A stretch of DNA of 64,000 nt from an uncultured Elusimicrobiales bacterium (GCA_944324115.1 CALUVB010000012.1:1-64000); one strand, 5' to 3'; shown: positions 16,492-25,989, counted from the first letter of the stretch. The notes: generated by a model not told the origin, from the letters alone. Translations and numbers: made by a program.

Positions 16492-17544
16492 ATGAACAAA
16501 GAAGTGCGCGCGCTCGCGGCAGAATTTAAGGCGTTTCTGTCCAGCAGAGAAGAAGATGATTTGACGCCGGCGGCCTGCAATCAGGCCGCCGCGTGTATAT
16601 CTGCCACTGGAGAGGCCGCCTCAGATACAACGCCATCACTGCTCCCCTCTGCCGCTGAGACACAGCCCCAAGACCATTTGACCATAGAGTTTGCTCATGT
16701 CGCCCGCAGCGCTTCCACCGGCTCTCATTGTGCGGGGAACGCACCAACGGCCTCAGCTCCAAGCAAGATTTTGCCAACAGCGCATGAAGCGGCTGCGGCT
16801 TCTTCTTTGCCCGGCGTACGCTGCGCCGAAGCCGTTTCTATGCAAACTGCTCAGGCTGATACTCAAGACAAAACCGAAGCATCTCATTCTCTTATGCAGG
16901 AGACCCCCATGACCCCGCAGGAAAAACAAGCCGCTTTGGACCAACTAGCAGAGGAAATCAAAAACTGTCGCCGTTGCCCGTTAGGGCAAACGCGTTTAAA
17001 CGCTGTACCCGGCGAAGGAAATCCGGCCGCCGAACTGATGTTTATCGGAGAAGGGCCCGGTTTTGACGAAGACCACCAGGGCCGCCCGTTTATCGGTCGC
17101 GCCGGACAGCTTTTGGATAAAATGATAGCGGCTATGGGGCTTAAACGCGAACAGGTCTTTATAGGCAATATCGCCAAATGTCACCCTATGGTCAATCCGG
17201 CAGATCCGCAAGCCCGAGGCAATGACCGGGCCCCCAATGCCGGAGAAATAGCCGTTTGCCGCAAGTATATAGAACGGCAAATTGCGATAATATCTCCCAA
17301 ATACATCGTGGCGTTGGGCGGTGTAGCTGCCAAAGCGTTAATCAGCGACACCAAATCTTTAGGAGCGCTGCGCGGTAAATTCCATTTGTTGCATTTAGAT
17401 ACAGTGGAGCTAAAAACACCTGTTAAAATTTTAGCCACTTACCACCCGGCTGCCCTGTTGCGCAATCCGGGGTGGAAAAAAGACGCCTGGGCTGATTTGC
17501 AAATGGTCATGGCGGAAATGGGGCTTAAACGCCCGCAGGCATAA
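16492..17544 (+). CDS. Family 4 uracil-DNA glycosylase (Fe-S)
   Basis: This 350-residue protein removes uracil from DNA in base excision repair. The catalytic domain (about 145-345) has motif 1 GEGPGFDEDHQGRPF, the HP loop YHPAALLRNP, and cysteines (NCRRCPLG; KCHP; VCRKY), some of which would bind the 4Fe-4S cluster of this family. The first 140 residues are an N-terminal helix (EVRALAAEFKAFL) and an Ala/Ser/Thr-rich linker, a layout also seen in other long family 4 enzymes. The ATG at 16492 has no clear ribosome binding site, whereas an internal ATG at 16909 has AGGAG at good distance, so a short form may also be made. It occupies the place that coaBC often has in this gene row. Confidence 0.92.
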   Translation: MNKEVRALAAEFKAFLSSREEDDLTPAACNQAAACISATGEAASDTTPSLLPSAAETQPQDHLTIEFAHVARSASTGSHCAGNAPTASAPSKILPTAHEAAAASSLPGVRCAEAVSMQTAQADTQDKTEASHSLMQETPMTPQEKQAALDQLAEEIKNCRRCPLGQTRLNAVPGEGNPAAELMFIGEGPGFDEDHQGRPFIGRAGQLLDKMIAAMGLKREQVFIGNIAKCHPMVNPADPQARGNDRAPNAGEIAVCRKYIERQIAIISPKYIVALGGVAAKALISDTKSLGALRGKFHLLHLDTVELKTPVKILATYHPAALLRNPGWKKDAWADLQMVMAEMGLKRPQA

Positions 17545-17548
17545 TCCC

Positions 17549-19498
17549 ATGTTTTGTAAAGTCGTATTTGATGTACCCTTGGACAGGGACTTTGATTATG
17601 CAGTCCCGGAATCGCTGTGCGCCCACGTTAAACCCGGCATACGCATTACCGCTCCTTTTGGTCCACTGCTCACGACTGGCTTGGTAGTGGAAATCGCTTC
17701 GCAGACTTCACTGCCCGCTAATAAAATTAAAGAAATAGCTTGTGTATTAGATGAAAAGCCTGTATTCGGCTCCGACTTGTTTGCCTTGGCCCAATTTATC
17801 AAATCTACTTGGGGCGGCCCGATAGGACAAATTCTGTTTTCTTTGGTACCGCCGCAGGCTTATTTCAAGCTCCCCGCAGCAGACATAGCGCCGCAAACGC
17901 CCTTTTCGGTCCCAACAATTCCTCTTTCTCCCAAGCAGCAGGAAGCATTTTCCCAGCTGGAAGCAATGACCCATGGGTTTAAGCAGGTTTTATTGGCAGG
18001 ACCGGATTCCCAGGGACAAAGCCAAATAATACTGCTGCTGGCAGCCCGAATACTCGCTCAATACGGACAAGCCCTTATCACGCTGCCTGACGTGCTGGCT
18101 GCCCAAAATTTTGCTTTACGCTTAGAGCAATCTTTTGGAGAACAATGGGTATATGGCTGGCACAGCAAAATGCCCTTAAGCCAAAAGAAAAAGATTTTTG
18201 CCCGTGTATCCAATGGACAACCGCTTCTGATTGTATCCGCCCGTTCCGGCGGGTTGCTGCCTTTTAAAAACTTGCGTTTGGCCGCCATGCTGGAAGAAGA
18301 AAACGATAATTATAAACAAGAAGAAAACAAACCATTTTTCCACTTGCGCGACCTGCTGGCATTGCGTTGCCGGCAGCATGAGGCTTTGTTCGTCTGCGCC
18401 TCGGACACCCCTTCTTTAGAAACATTGCACCAAGTGCAAAACGGCCGCTGCAGCCTAATCCGTCTGCCCTCTGCCGGAGGTAAAACGCAACTTAAAATTA
18501 CAGCAAAAAAGGGCCAGCATTCAGCGCTTTTGTCAGATTTTTTGATTCAGCAGCTTACGGATACATGGCAAGCAAAACAAGCCGCTTTAATTATTCTTAA
18601 TCGCCGCGGCTATTCCAATGCCTATTATTGCTTAAATTGCGGAGCCTACGCAAAATGTAAAAAATGCGGTGCTATCTTGGCGCGTGAAAAGACAGAAACG
18701 GGCGAAGACCGGTTGATTTGCAAAAAATGCGGGCATAAAGAGTCTTTGGAGCAGACCTGTCCCTTGTGTCAAAATAAAATTTTTAAGTCACGCGGAGGCG
18801 GCACACAAAAAATAGTCAGCGAAATCAACAAGCTCTTTCCTTCCGTGCGCGTCTTACGACTGGATTCGGACACCCTGAAAAACAAAGACGGACAAGGGCG
18901 CGCCGTGCGCCAAGCCTTGCAACAAGGCAAAGCGGACCTTATTGTAGGCACCCGCCAAGCCATGGAAGCGGCGCTCTCCCCCCGCATTACACTTTGCGCC
19001 ATAGCTGACGCGGATTTAGAACTTGACAGTCCGGACTTCAGAGCGTCAGAAAAATTCGGCCAGCTCCTTTTTAAATTACGAAACCGCCTCTCTTTACGAC
19101 CCAACGGAAGATTAATTATTCAGACTTCTTCTGCCGATATATATCCGTTTGAGGCATTAAAAACAACCTATGAAGATGTCGCCAGAGAAGAATTGTTGGC
19201 GCGGGAAGCTTTTGCCTATCCGCCATTTGTAGATTTGGTTAAAGTATTGGTACGCAGCAAAGACGCCGCGCTGTTGGCGGCGGAAACAGCCCGCATATTA
19301 AGCGCCGCCGCGCCATTCTGCCAAAATACGCTGGGTCCTGTGCGCAGCGGCAAAAAGACAGACGTCTATCAAAAACAGTATCTCATCTTAAAGGCTGCTC
19401 CCGGCAAATATCAAGATTTGGTACATGCACTGGATACATTGCCCCCCGTCAAAAAAGCGGACTTTAAGGTAATAGCAGATCCGTATGACTTTTATTGA
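17549..19498 (+). CDS. priA: Primosomal protein PriA with eroded ATPase motifs
   Basis: This 649-residue protein aligns by eye along the PriA plan: 3' DNA-binding domain (1-105), helicase lobes, zinc region (CLNCGAYAKCKKCG at 361-374, CKKCGHKESLEQTCPLC after it) and the C-terminal domain. The Walker A position reads LAGPDSQGQSQ (about 149-159) instead of the usual GVTGSGKTE form, and the DEEH motif is EEEND (about 249-253), although flanking LPFKNL and YKQ are kept. ATP hydrolysis is therefore doubtful. Actinobacterial PriA is similarly degenerate (established knowledge), so a structural replication-restart role is likely. It starts 4 nt after the glycosylase gene. Confidence 0.9.
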   Translation: MFCKVVFDVPLDRDFDYAVPESLCAHVKPGIRITAPFGPLLTTGLVVEIASQTSLPANKIKEIACVLDEKPVFGSDLFALAQFIKSTWGGPIGQILFSLVPPQAYFKLPAADIAPQTPFSVPTIPLSPKQQEAFSQLEAMTHGFKQVLLAGPDSQGQSQIILLLAARILAQYGQALITLPDVLAAQNFALRLEQSFGEQWVYGWHSKMPLSQKKKIFARVSNGQPLLIVSARSGGLLPFKNLRLAAMLEEENDNYKQEENKPFFHLRDLLALRCRQHEALFVCASDTPSLETLHQVQNGRCSLIRLPSAGGKTQLKITAKKGQHSALLSDFLIQQLTDTWQAKQAALIILNRRGYSNAYYCLNCGAYAKCKKCGAILAREKTETGEDRLICKKCGHKESLEQTCPLCQNKIFKSRGGGTQKIVSEINKLFPSVRVLRLDSDTLKNKDGQGRAVRQALQQGKADLIVGTRQAMEAALSPRITLCAIADADLELDSPDFRASEKFGQLLFKLRNRLSLRPNGRLIIQTSSADIYPFEALKTTYEDVAREELLAREAFAYPPFVDLVKVLVRSKDAALLAAETARILSAAAPFCQNTLGPVRSGKKTDVYQKQYLILKAAPGKYQDLVHALDTLPPVKKADFKVIADPYDFY

Positions 19499-19550
19499 TT
19501 TCCCGGCATCTAAGGAAGAATAACCCCTTTTTCCCGAAAGCGCGCGTATA

Positions 19551-19559
19551 TGGTAAAAT
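19551..19559 (+). promoter_or_regulatory. Extended -10 promoter of tyrS
   Basis: TGG-TAAAAT (19551-19559) lies about 80 nt upstream of the tyrS ATG. No T-box-like element was seen in the leader. Confidence 0.55.
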
Positions 19560-19637
19560 AGAAAATAGAGATTTTTTCCAATTCTACGGCAGCCGCCATG
19601 TTACCCGCTGTCGGTTAGGATAAGGTACGAGGAAGCT

Positions 19638-20798
19638 ATGAATATCCAAGAACAAATTGCTTTTTTAACCCGCGGCTGCGTGGACATTGTAAATCTGGAA
19701 GGCTTACAAAAAAAGCTGGAAAGCGGTAAAAAATTGATAGTCAAACTAGGCTGTGATCCTACCAGCGCCGACTTGCATTTGGGGCATAGCGTAGTGCTCT
19801 CGTTACTGCGCCGGTTCCAAGATTTAGGACATACGGCTGTGTTGGTCATTGGAGACTTTACAGCCGCCATTGGGGATCCTTCCGGCAGGGATTCCACCCG
19901 CCCGGTTCTGCCTCGGGAAAAAATTTTGGAAAATGCCAAAACATACACCGACCAAGCTTTTAAAGTATTAAAACCGGAGCAAACGCTCATTCGCTTTAAC
20001 AGCCAATGGCTGGATCCTTTCGTCAGTGGGAAAGATTTATTACAAACGCTTTCTAAAGTAACCGTTTCGCAAGTGCTGGAACGAGATGACTTCAAAAAAC
20101 GCATGAAAGAAGGCAATCCTATCAGCATGTTAGAGATCTTATACAGTCTGTTCCAAGGGCAGGATTCCGTAGCGCTTAAAGCAGATGTGGAGTTGGGAGG
20201 AACGGACCAAATTTTCAATTTACTCGTTGGGCGGCAGCTGCAAAAACAAAACGGCCAAGAACCGCAAATTGCCCTCACCGTGCCGCTGCTGGTGGGCATT
20301 GACGGCGTGAAAAAAATGTCTAAATCATATGGCAATTATGTAGGCTTGAACGATGCGCCAAACGATATGTTCGGCAAGTTAATGTCCGTATCCGATGAAA
20401 TGATGCTGAACTATTACGAACTGTTAACCTCAGAAAATATGGACACGGTAAAAGCCATGCATCCCATGGAAGCCAAGAAAAAATTAGCCGGTCTGCTGAC
20501 GGAGCGTTTTCATGGTAAGCAAGCTGCCCAAGCCGCGCGGGAAAATTTTGAAAAGGTATTTTCCAAAAAAGAAAATCCAGACCAGATGCCTGTCTTTAAG
20601 GCCGCCGAAGGAACCATGCTTTCGGCCATACTGTTTGAAGCCGGCGCAGCCCAAAGCAAGAACAAAGCCCGTTCTTTAATAGAGCAGGGAGCCGTGCGTT
20701 TAAATGGAGAAAAAATAATGCAAGACGGCCCGCTTTCTTTTAAAGAAGGAGATGTATTGCAGGCCGGGAAACGCGCATTTTTCAAATTATCTCATTAA
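19638..20798 (+). CDS. tyrS: Tyrosyl-tRNA synthetase
   Basis: This 386-residue enzyme charges tRNA-Tyr. It has the class I signature as LHLGHSVVL (the HIGH motif) and KKMSKSYGN (KMSKS), a GDFTAAIGDPSGR segment, and a C-terminal S4-like RNA-binding domain (about 325-386, ARSLIEQGAVRLNGEKI). The ATG has GAGGAAG 3 nt upstream. It is followed after 2 nt by mltG, so they are likely cotranscribed. Confidence 0.97.
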   Translation: MNIQEQIAFLTRGCVDIVNLEGLQKKLESGKKLIVKLGCDPTSADLHLGHSVVLSLLRRFQDLGHTAVLVIGDFTAAIGDPSGRDSTRPVLPREKILENAKTYTDQAFKVLKPEQTLIRFNSQWLDPFVSGKDLLQTLSKVTVSQVLERDDFKKRMKEGNPISMLEILYSLFQGQDSVALKADVELGGTDQIFNLLVGRQLQKQNGQEPQIALTVPLLVGIDGVKKMSKSYGNYVGLNDAPNDMFGKLMSVSDEMMLNYYELLTSENMDTVKAMHPMEAKKKLAGLLTERFHGKQAAQAARENFEKVFSKKENPDQMPVFKAAEGTMLSAILFEAGAAQSKNKARSLIEQGAVRLNGEKIMQDGPLSFKEGDVLQAGKRAFFKLSH

Positions 20799-20800
20799 CA

Positions 20801-21772
20801 ATGAACAGACGTTTTTTGCTCTCTTGCATAATATTTTTGGCCTTTGTGCTGGCTTTCGCCTTGTTTATTAAATTGCATTACTTCAACGAAGGCGAAGCGT
20901 TGGTTTTTGAAATAGAACCCGGCCAAACCGCTACGCAAGTGGCCCAAAACCTCAAAGAAGCGGGTGTCATCAAAAGCCGCACTTGGTTTAAACTAATTCT
21001 CAGGCTTTCTTCTTCCGCCAAAGACCTCAAGGCCGGGAAATATGACTTACATAAAAACATGCCTTCAGAATCGGTATTGAATTGCATTAAAAGCGGACAG
21101 TGCCTGCATTTGACCAAACTGACAACGTTGGAAGGCTGGCGCAGTGAAGAAATTGCAGAAGTACTCTCCGCCAATGATATTACTGATCCGCATGCTTTTT
21201 TAGATATTGTGCGCAAACGTGAATTGGAAGGAAAGCTTTTTCCTTCCACCTATTATTTTTCAGAAAATACGCCGGCTTGGGCTGTAATAGATGCAATGCT
21301 GGCCCAGTATAATAAAATGGTTAAACCTCTTTTTGAGCAATATAAAACCGATTTAACGGAAAGAGAAGTGTTAACTGTAGCGTCTATTGTGGAACGAGAA
21401 GCTATTTTTCATGACGAACGGCCCAAAATAGCTGCGGTGTATTTAAACCGCTTAAAAATAGGCAAACGTTTAGAGGCAGACCCAACGGTGCAATATGCGC
21501 TGGGATTTAACTTTCGGGAAAACCGCTATTGGAAAAAAGGCCTTACCTACCGCGATTTGCGCAACAAATCTCCCTACAATACATATCGTTATAATGGCTT
21601 GCCGCCGGGACCTATTGCGAACCCCAGTTACGAGTCTATCAAAGCCGTCTTAAATCCAGAGCCGGACTTTGATGCCTTGTATTTTGTGGCGGACAATACG
21701 GGCCGGCATGATTTCAGCCGAACTTATAACGAACATTTGCAGAAGAAAAACAAATACCGCCGCAAAAATTAA
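20801..21772 (+). CDS. mltG: Endolytic murein transglycosylase MltG
   Basis: This 323-residue protein has one N-terminal membrane segment (residues 5-23), a LysM-like region (EPGQTATQVAQNLKEAGVI) and the YceG/MltG catalytic domain with ASIVEREA, where the first Glu of EREA matches the catalytic residue, and a C-terminal TYRDLRNKSPYNTY motif. It cleaves nascent glycan strands at the inner membrane and limits their length. It is cotranscribed with tyrS. Confidence 0.96.
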   Translation: MNRRFLLSCIIFLAFVLAFALFIKLHYFNEGEALVFEIEPGQTATQVAQNLKEAGVIKSRTWFKLILRLSSSAKDLKAGKYDLHKNMPSESVLNCIKSGQCLHLTKLTTLEGWRSEEIAEVLSANDITDPHAFLDIVRKRELEGKLFPSTYYFSENTPAWAVIDAMLAQYNKMVKPLFEQYKTDLTEREVLTVASIVEREAIFHDERPKIAAVYLNRLKIGKRLEADPTVQYALGFNFRENRYWKKGLTYRDLRNKSPYNTYRYNGLPPGPIANPSYESIKAVLNPEPDFDALYFVADNTGRHDFSRTYNEHLQKKNKYRRKN

Positions 21773-21793
21773 CCCCGCAAAAGCGGGGTTTTT
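21771..21793 (+). terminator. Terminator between mltG and P-type ATPase
   Basis: AACCCCGC-AAAA-GCGGGGTT followed by Ts, between converging genes. Confidence 0.85.
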
Positions 21794-21835
21794 GTTGGAA
21801 TTATCTTGTTGCTGATATTTTTAAACGCTGGAGAG

Positions 21836-23674
21836 CTATCTTTTAAAATACAAAGGCCGCAGCGAATTGCATACCGCCAGCAACGCCACGCCCACATCAG
21901 CAAATACGGCTTCCCACAGCGTAGCCATGCCAAAGATACCCAGCGCCATAACTCCCGCCTTTACCAACAAAGAAAAAACTATGTTTTGCTTCACGATTTG
22001 TACAGTAAAGCGGCTGATGGCCACTGCATAAGGAATTTTGGAAGGTTTATCGTCAGTTAACACGACATCTGCCGCTTCTATAGCGGCATCACTTCCCAAC
22101 GCCCCCATAGCAATGCCTACATCAGCTCGGGCCAACACGGGAGCATCATTGATTCCGTCTCCGGCAAAAATGAGTGTCGCTGCCGGCTCTTTCACTCTCA
22201 GCAATTCTTCCACCACGCGTACTTTATCAGAAGGAAGCAAGCTGTCATACACCTGTTCTACACCCACTTGCCGCGCCACGGCGGAGGCACTTTCGGGGCG
22301 GTCCCCGGTCAACATCACGGTTTGTTTAATCCCCAGTTTTTTTAATTCCGCCACCGCTTGAGCCGCATCGCTTTTTAATGTATCAGCCAATTCCACCACC
22401 CCGGCATATTTCCCGTCAACCGATACAAACACCGCCGTATGCCCAACCGCCGGCCCCAACTTCTCCGATACAGCCTTTATGGCGCTTTTTTTACCCACAA
22501 AGACTTCCTGTCCGTCTATTTGCGCAAAAACCCCTATTCCGGCTTTTTCACGCACGGCGCAGATACGCCCGCGTTCTATAGGCTGTCCGTAAGCTTTTAC
22601 AACAGCTTGGGCTAAAGGGTGGGTGGAAGCGCTTTCGGCATAAGCGGCCAGTTCCAACAGTTTTTCTTTAGAAAAATTTGCTGAGGGATAAACGGCGTTT
22701 ACTTGAAATTGGCCGCGTGTAAGCGTACCGGTTTTATCAAATACCATGACCGCCGCCTTAGCCAACCCTTCCAAACTGGCACTTCCTTTAATCAATACTC
22801 CTCTGCGGGCCGCCCCGCCAATGCCGCCAAAGAATCCCAACGGCACAGAAAGCACCAGCGCACACGGGCAGGATATGACTAAGAAAATCAGAGCCCGATA
22901 CGCCCATACATCTAACTGGGCCTCAGCAAACAATAAAGGAGGCAAAAAAGCGGTCAACAACGCCGCTGTTACTACCGCGGGCGTATACCAACGAGCAAAA
23001 CGGGTAATAAAACGCTCGGTGGGAGTTTTTTTGGCAGAAGCATTTTCTACCAGTTCCAAAATCTTAGCTACGGCGGAATTGGCATACGAACGCAAAACTT
23101 CTAATTCCATTTCCCCATCTAAAGCGATCATACCGGAGAATAATTCCTCTCCGGGCGCCGCTTCCTGCGGCAGGGATTCCCCCGTCAACGCCGAGGCATC
23201 TATTAGGCTGTAGCCCTTTTTCACCACCCCGTCTACAGGCACCCGTTCCCCTGGCCGAATGCGCAGCAAATCTCCTTTTTGAACAGTATCCGGCTTGCTT
23301 GCTTTCCATTCGCCGTCTTCCCAACGCCAGACGGTTTGCGGCTGCAATTCCATTAAAGCGCGGATACTGTGCCGGGAACGATGCAATGCCATATGCAGAA
23401 AAAATTCCCCCGTCTGGTAAAACAACATAACCGCCACCGCTTCTGGATATTCCCCCAATACAAAAGCCCCCACCGTAGCCAAGGACATCAAAAAGTTCTC
23501 ATCTAGCCATTCTCCGCGTAAAAGATTACGGACCGAACGATACAGCACATCTCCTCCGCAAACAACATACGCCGCTATAAACAGTCCCAGCCGGCCCCAG
23601 CCCTCAGGCCCGCATAAAGCCGCCGCGAACAAGATTCCCCCCGCCGCAATCTGTGCAAATTGTCTTTTCATCAT
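21836..23674 (-). CDS. P1B-type ATPase, probable Zn/Cd/Pb exporter
   Basis: This 612-residue membrane pump has all P-type landmarks: TGES in the actuator domain (164-167), the metal-site motif CPC in a membrane helix (269-271), the phosphorylated Asp313 in DKTGTLT, the STHP motif and GDGINDAPVLARADVGIAMG. CPC with a companion SmtB/CadC-type repressor points to Zn, Cd or Pb export rather than copper (inference). The usual N-terminal HMA domain is absent; the protein starts almost directly with membrane helices. It begins 2 nt after the repressor gene and ends convergent with mltG. Confidence 0.93.
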   Translation of the reverse strand: MMKRQFAQIAAGGILFAAALCGPEGWGRLGLFIAAYVVCGGDVLYRSVRNLLRGEWLDENFLMSLATVGAFVLGEYPEAVAVMLFYQTGEFFLHMALHRSRHSIRALMELQPQTVWRWEDGEWKASKPDTVQKGDLLRIRPGERVPVDGVVKKGYSLIDASALTGESLPQEAAPGEELFSGMIALDGEMELEVLRSYANSAVAKILELVENASAKKTPTERFITRFARWYTPAVVTAALLTAFLPPLLFAEAQLDVWAYRALIFLVISCPCALVLSVPLGFFGGIGGAARRGVLIKGSASLEGLAKAAVMVFDKTGTLTRGQFQVNAVYPSANFSKEKLLELAAYAESASTHPLAQAVVKAYGQPIERGRICAVREKAGIGVFAQIDGQEVFVGKKSAIKAVSEKLGPAVGHTAVFVSVDGKYAGVVELADTLKSDAAQAVAELKKLGIKQTVMLTGDRPESASAVARQVGVEQVYDSLLPSDKVRVVEELLRVKEPAATLIFAGDGINDAPVLARADVGIAMGALGSDAAIEAADVVLTDDKPSKIPYAVAISRFTVQIVKQNIVFSLLVKAGVMALGIFGMATLWEAVFADVGVALLAVCNSLRPLYFKR

Positions 23675-23676
23675 GC

Positions 23677-24030
23677 CTATTCCCTCACATGTTCCAAACC
23701 CTGCTTGAAGATAGACTCCACATGTCCGTCTGCCAATGAATAAAAAATAATTTTACCTTCCCGGCGGCTCTTTACAAGTTTCGCCTGTTTTAAGATGCGT
23801 AACTGATGAGAAAGCGCTGATTGGCTGATCCCCAACAAAGCCGCCAAATCAAATACACACAATTCCTTGCGCTGCAAAGCCGCCAAAATGCGCACGCGGG
23901 TAGAATCGGCAAACATTTTATACAAATCGGCCAACTCATACAAATCCTGCTCAGGCGGCATATTTTGTATTAATCTGCGGACTTGTTTACTGTTTAAATG
24001 CAAGTAAGAAATTTCCATTTCCTTTTTCAT
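23677..24030 (-). CDS. ArsR/SmtB-family metal-sensing repressor
   Basis: This 117-residue winged-helix repressor contains ELCVFDLAALLGISQSALSH (helix-turn-helix, with the ELCV-D metal motif region), a wing EGKIIFYSL and a last helix DGHVESIFKQGLEHV. In SmtB/CzrA-type sensors, Asp and His residues in the last helix bind zinc, and these are present here (Asp-X-His, then Glu-His). It lies directly upstream of the ATPase gene and would release the shared promoter when metal is high. A near-palindrome suited to this family lies at 24085-24104. Confidence 0.93.
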   Translation of the reverse strand: MKKEMEISYLHLNSKQVRRLIQNMPPEQDLYELADLYKMFADSTRVRILAALQRKELCVFDLAALLGISQSALSHQLRILKQAKLVKSRREGKIIFYSLADGHVESIFKQGLEHVRE

Positions 24031-24084
24031 ATTTTTATTTACTCTCTAAAGCCTATCTTGAGCGAGCGCAAAATAATGACAAAC

Positions 24085-24115
24085 ATATGAACAAATGCTC
24101 ATATATAGTATAATA
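24085..24115 (-). promoter_or_regulatory. Operator and promoter of the metal-export operon
   Basis: ATATGAACAAATGCTCATAT (24085-24104) is an imperfect palindrome with 16 of 20 symmetric positions, close to the SmtB/CzrA operator form TGAACA-N-TGTTCA. A TATACT-like -10 lies beside it on the minus strand, so binding would block transcription of arsR and the ATPase gene. Confidence 0.75.
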
Positions 24116-24120
24116 AACAC

Positions 24121-24844
24121 GCTCTTTTTTGTCAATTGCTTTTACATAATTAAAAGGAAGACGCATCGTCGTTAAACTCCCCCACAGGGAGCTTTATAAT
24201 ACAAACCCTTTCTAGCAATAGAAGGGGCTTTTTATACCCATTTCTTCTATACAGAAAAGGAACAAAACGGAAACAATGCAAAATGATGAGAATGCTTTTT
24301 GCTTACGAACTCCTACCCCAAACGCTAGCAATTTTTACTGATATATTCATATTTTACGCAATACAAATTCTTTTTTCCCTTTATTCCGGGTTTGCGCCGA
24401 ATGCAGACTTGCCACACGGCAGTACACTTCACAAATAGGAATGTAATCAAATGGAAAAGGAGAAAAGCGCCTATCTGATTGTTGCTTGAAAAATAAGCAG
24501 ATTATGCACGGCGGCTGCCGGAAACAGGGATTAGCGATGGGCATTGTATTCGTTCATTTTCCGCCTATTTCCCCCATAGAAGCCCCAGAGAAGATCGTTT
24601 AGGCCTGCCGGCTGCCGTTTACTTTATATTCACGCCGCGGCATATGGAACAAAAGCAAATTTATCTACGAAGAATTTAAAACAAAAAACGAAACATTACA
24701 TCTCCCGTCGCCCTGGGGGCATAGACAAGGGGAAGTGGGGAGAATAAATAGTCGCAGGGTCAGCCTTGGAATTTTAACCACAAAAAATCCCGGCTCAATT
24801 GAAAGGTTTTGAAATAAAAATCCGGGCCAGCCCCAGGATCTTAA
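24121..24844. other. Non-coding stretch between metal operon and murG
   Basis: No convincing gene in about 720 nt. It contains CTCCC/GGGAG followed by CCCTTTCTA-GCAA-TAGAAGGGG with five Ts (24206-24234), a terminator pointing on the plus strand away from the repressor, which suggests a short transcript divergent from arsR. Two minus-strand frames (24347-24544 and 24665-24880) lack ribosome binding sites and family features. Confidence 0.5.
24206..24234 (+). terminator. Orphan terminator-like hairpin
   Basis: CCTTTCTA-GCAA-TAGAAGG with a T-run on the plus strand. No plus-strand gene precedes it; it may end a short RNA. Confidence 0.5.
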
Positions 24845-24875
24845 ATAAAAAACCCCGGAGGGATACCCCGGGGTT
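24845..24875 (-). terminator. Terminator of the division cluster after murG
   Basis: AACCCCGG (24851-24858) pairs with CCGGGGTT (24868-24875); on the minus strand seven Ts follow. Confidence 0.85.
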
Positions 24876-24892
24876 AACACACACTCATTTTA

Positions 24893-25987
24893 TCACAGAT
24901 TTTTTAGCAATTTGGCAATATTTTCCGTAGCTCCCATGGGATCCGGCAGGCCCAATTTGGCATAATTTCCCTCCATGGTCTGCAAGATAGAATTATGTGC
25001 GGAATTAAGAATACGGTCCATAATAGTATACAGTTCACTTTGCAAGGTAGGCCCCTGTTGCACCAAAGCGGCACAGCCCACACTCTGCAATACCTTGGCA
25101 TTATAATACTGGTGATTCGCCGCCGCCGTAGGCAAAGGCACCAACACGGCAGGCTTTTTGCAATAAATCAGCTCCGCCAAAGTACCCGCTCCGCTGCGGC
25201 ATACAACCAAATCACACGCATGTATTAAATCATAAATTTCGTTAGAATAAGCCAGCACAATCACGCGCAGCGTTTTTCCATAACGTTCCGTAAGGGTATT
25301 ATACCAACGTTCCCCACTGATATGAATAAACTGCAAATCATCATTCTCAGACACTAGGCGTTTGACCGTTTCTATCAAAGCTTGATTTAGCGCTTTGGCC
25401 CCTTGGCTGCCTCCAAAAAGCAATACCGTTTTGCAGGCCGGATTTAGCCCCAACGAACTAAGCACTTCACGGCGGTTTACAGGTTCGGCAAATTCCCGGC
25501 GGATAGGCGTACCCACCAGAATGGAGTGCGCAATTTTTTCATTCACCGGCAACCCCAACAAAAACAAATTGGTCCAACGGGAACAGATTTTGTTGGCCAG
25601 GCCGATTTTGGTATTAGAATCATGCACGGCGGTTTTAATTGATTTCAAATGCGCCATAAAAATCAAAGGAAAAGAGATATACCCTCCCGTTCCAACAGCC
25701 ACGTCTGGCTTAAATTCTCTCAATATGCGGCTGGTTTGGGAGAGTGCTTTAAAAAATTTGACGATAAATGAAACATAACGCAGCGGATTAAAGGAACGGG
25801 GCAGCGAACAAAAATCTATTTCCCGGTATTTTAATTTGTTTTCTTCCAACACCCGGCAGGAAGGATCCGCTTTGCGCACAATGAAAAGCACGCTGCAGCC
25901 CTGTTTATTGAGCAAACGCCCCAGCGAAAAACCGGGATAAAAATGCCCGCCTGTTCCTCCTGCGGCAATAAGAAAACGCTTATTCAT
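24893..25987 (-). CDS. murG: Lipid II synthase MurG
   Basis: This 364-residue GT-B glycosyltransferase adds GlcNAc to lipid I, the last cytoplasmic step of the peptidoglycan precursor. It has the N-terminal GGTGGHFYPG loop (residues 10-19), a VGTGGYISFP motif, GGSQGAKALN and CRSGAGTLAELIYCKKPAVLVPLP for donor binding. It is the last gene of the minus-strand division cluster and starts 2 nt after ftsW. Confidence 0.97.
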   Translation of the reverse strand: MNKRFLIAAGGTGGHFYPGFSLGRLLNKQGCSVLFIVRKADPSCRVLEENKLKYREIDFCSLPRSFNPLRYVSFIVKFFKALSQTSRILREFKPDVAVGTGGYISFPLIFMAHLKSIKTAVHDSNTKIGLANKICSRWTNLFLLGLPVNEKIAHSILVGTPIRREFAEPVNRREVLSSLGLNPACKTVLLFGGSQGAKALNQALIETVKRLVSENDDLQFIHISGERWYNTLTERYGKTLRVIVLAYSNEIYDLIHACDLVVCRSGAGTLAELIYCKKPAVLVPLPTAAANHQYYNAKVLQSVGCAALVQQGPTLQSELYTIMDRILNSAHNSILQTMEGNYAKLGLPDPMGATENIAKLLKNL

Positions 25988-25989
25988 GG

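Noticed and set aside
24347-24880. Two minus-strand frames upstream of the murG terminator
   Set aside because: Neither has a ribosome binding site; the second contains the murG terminator hairpin, so it is not coding.
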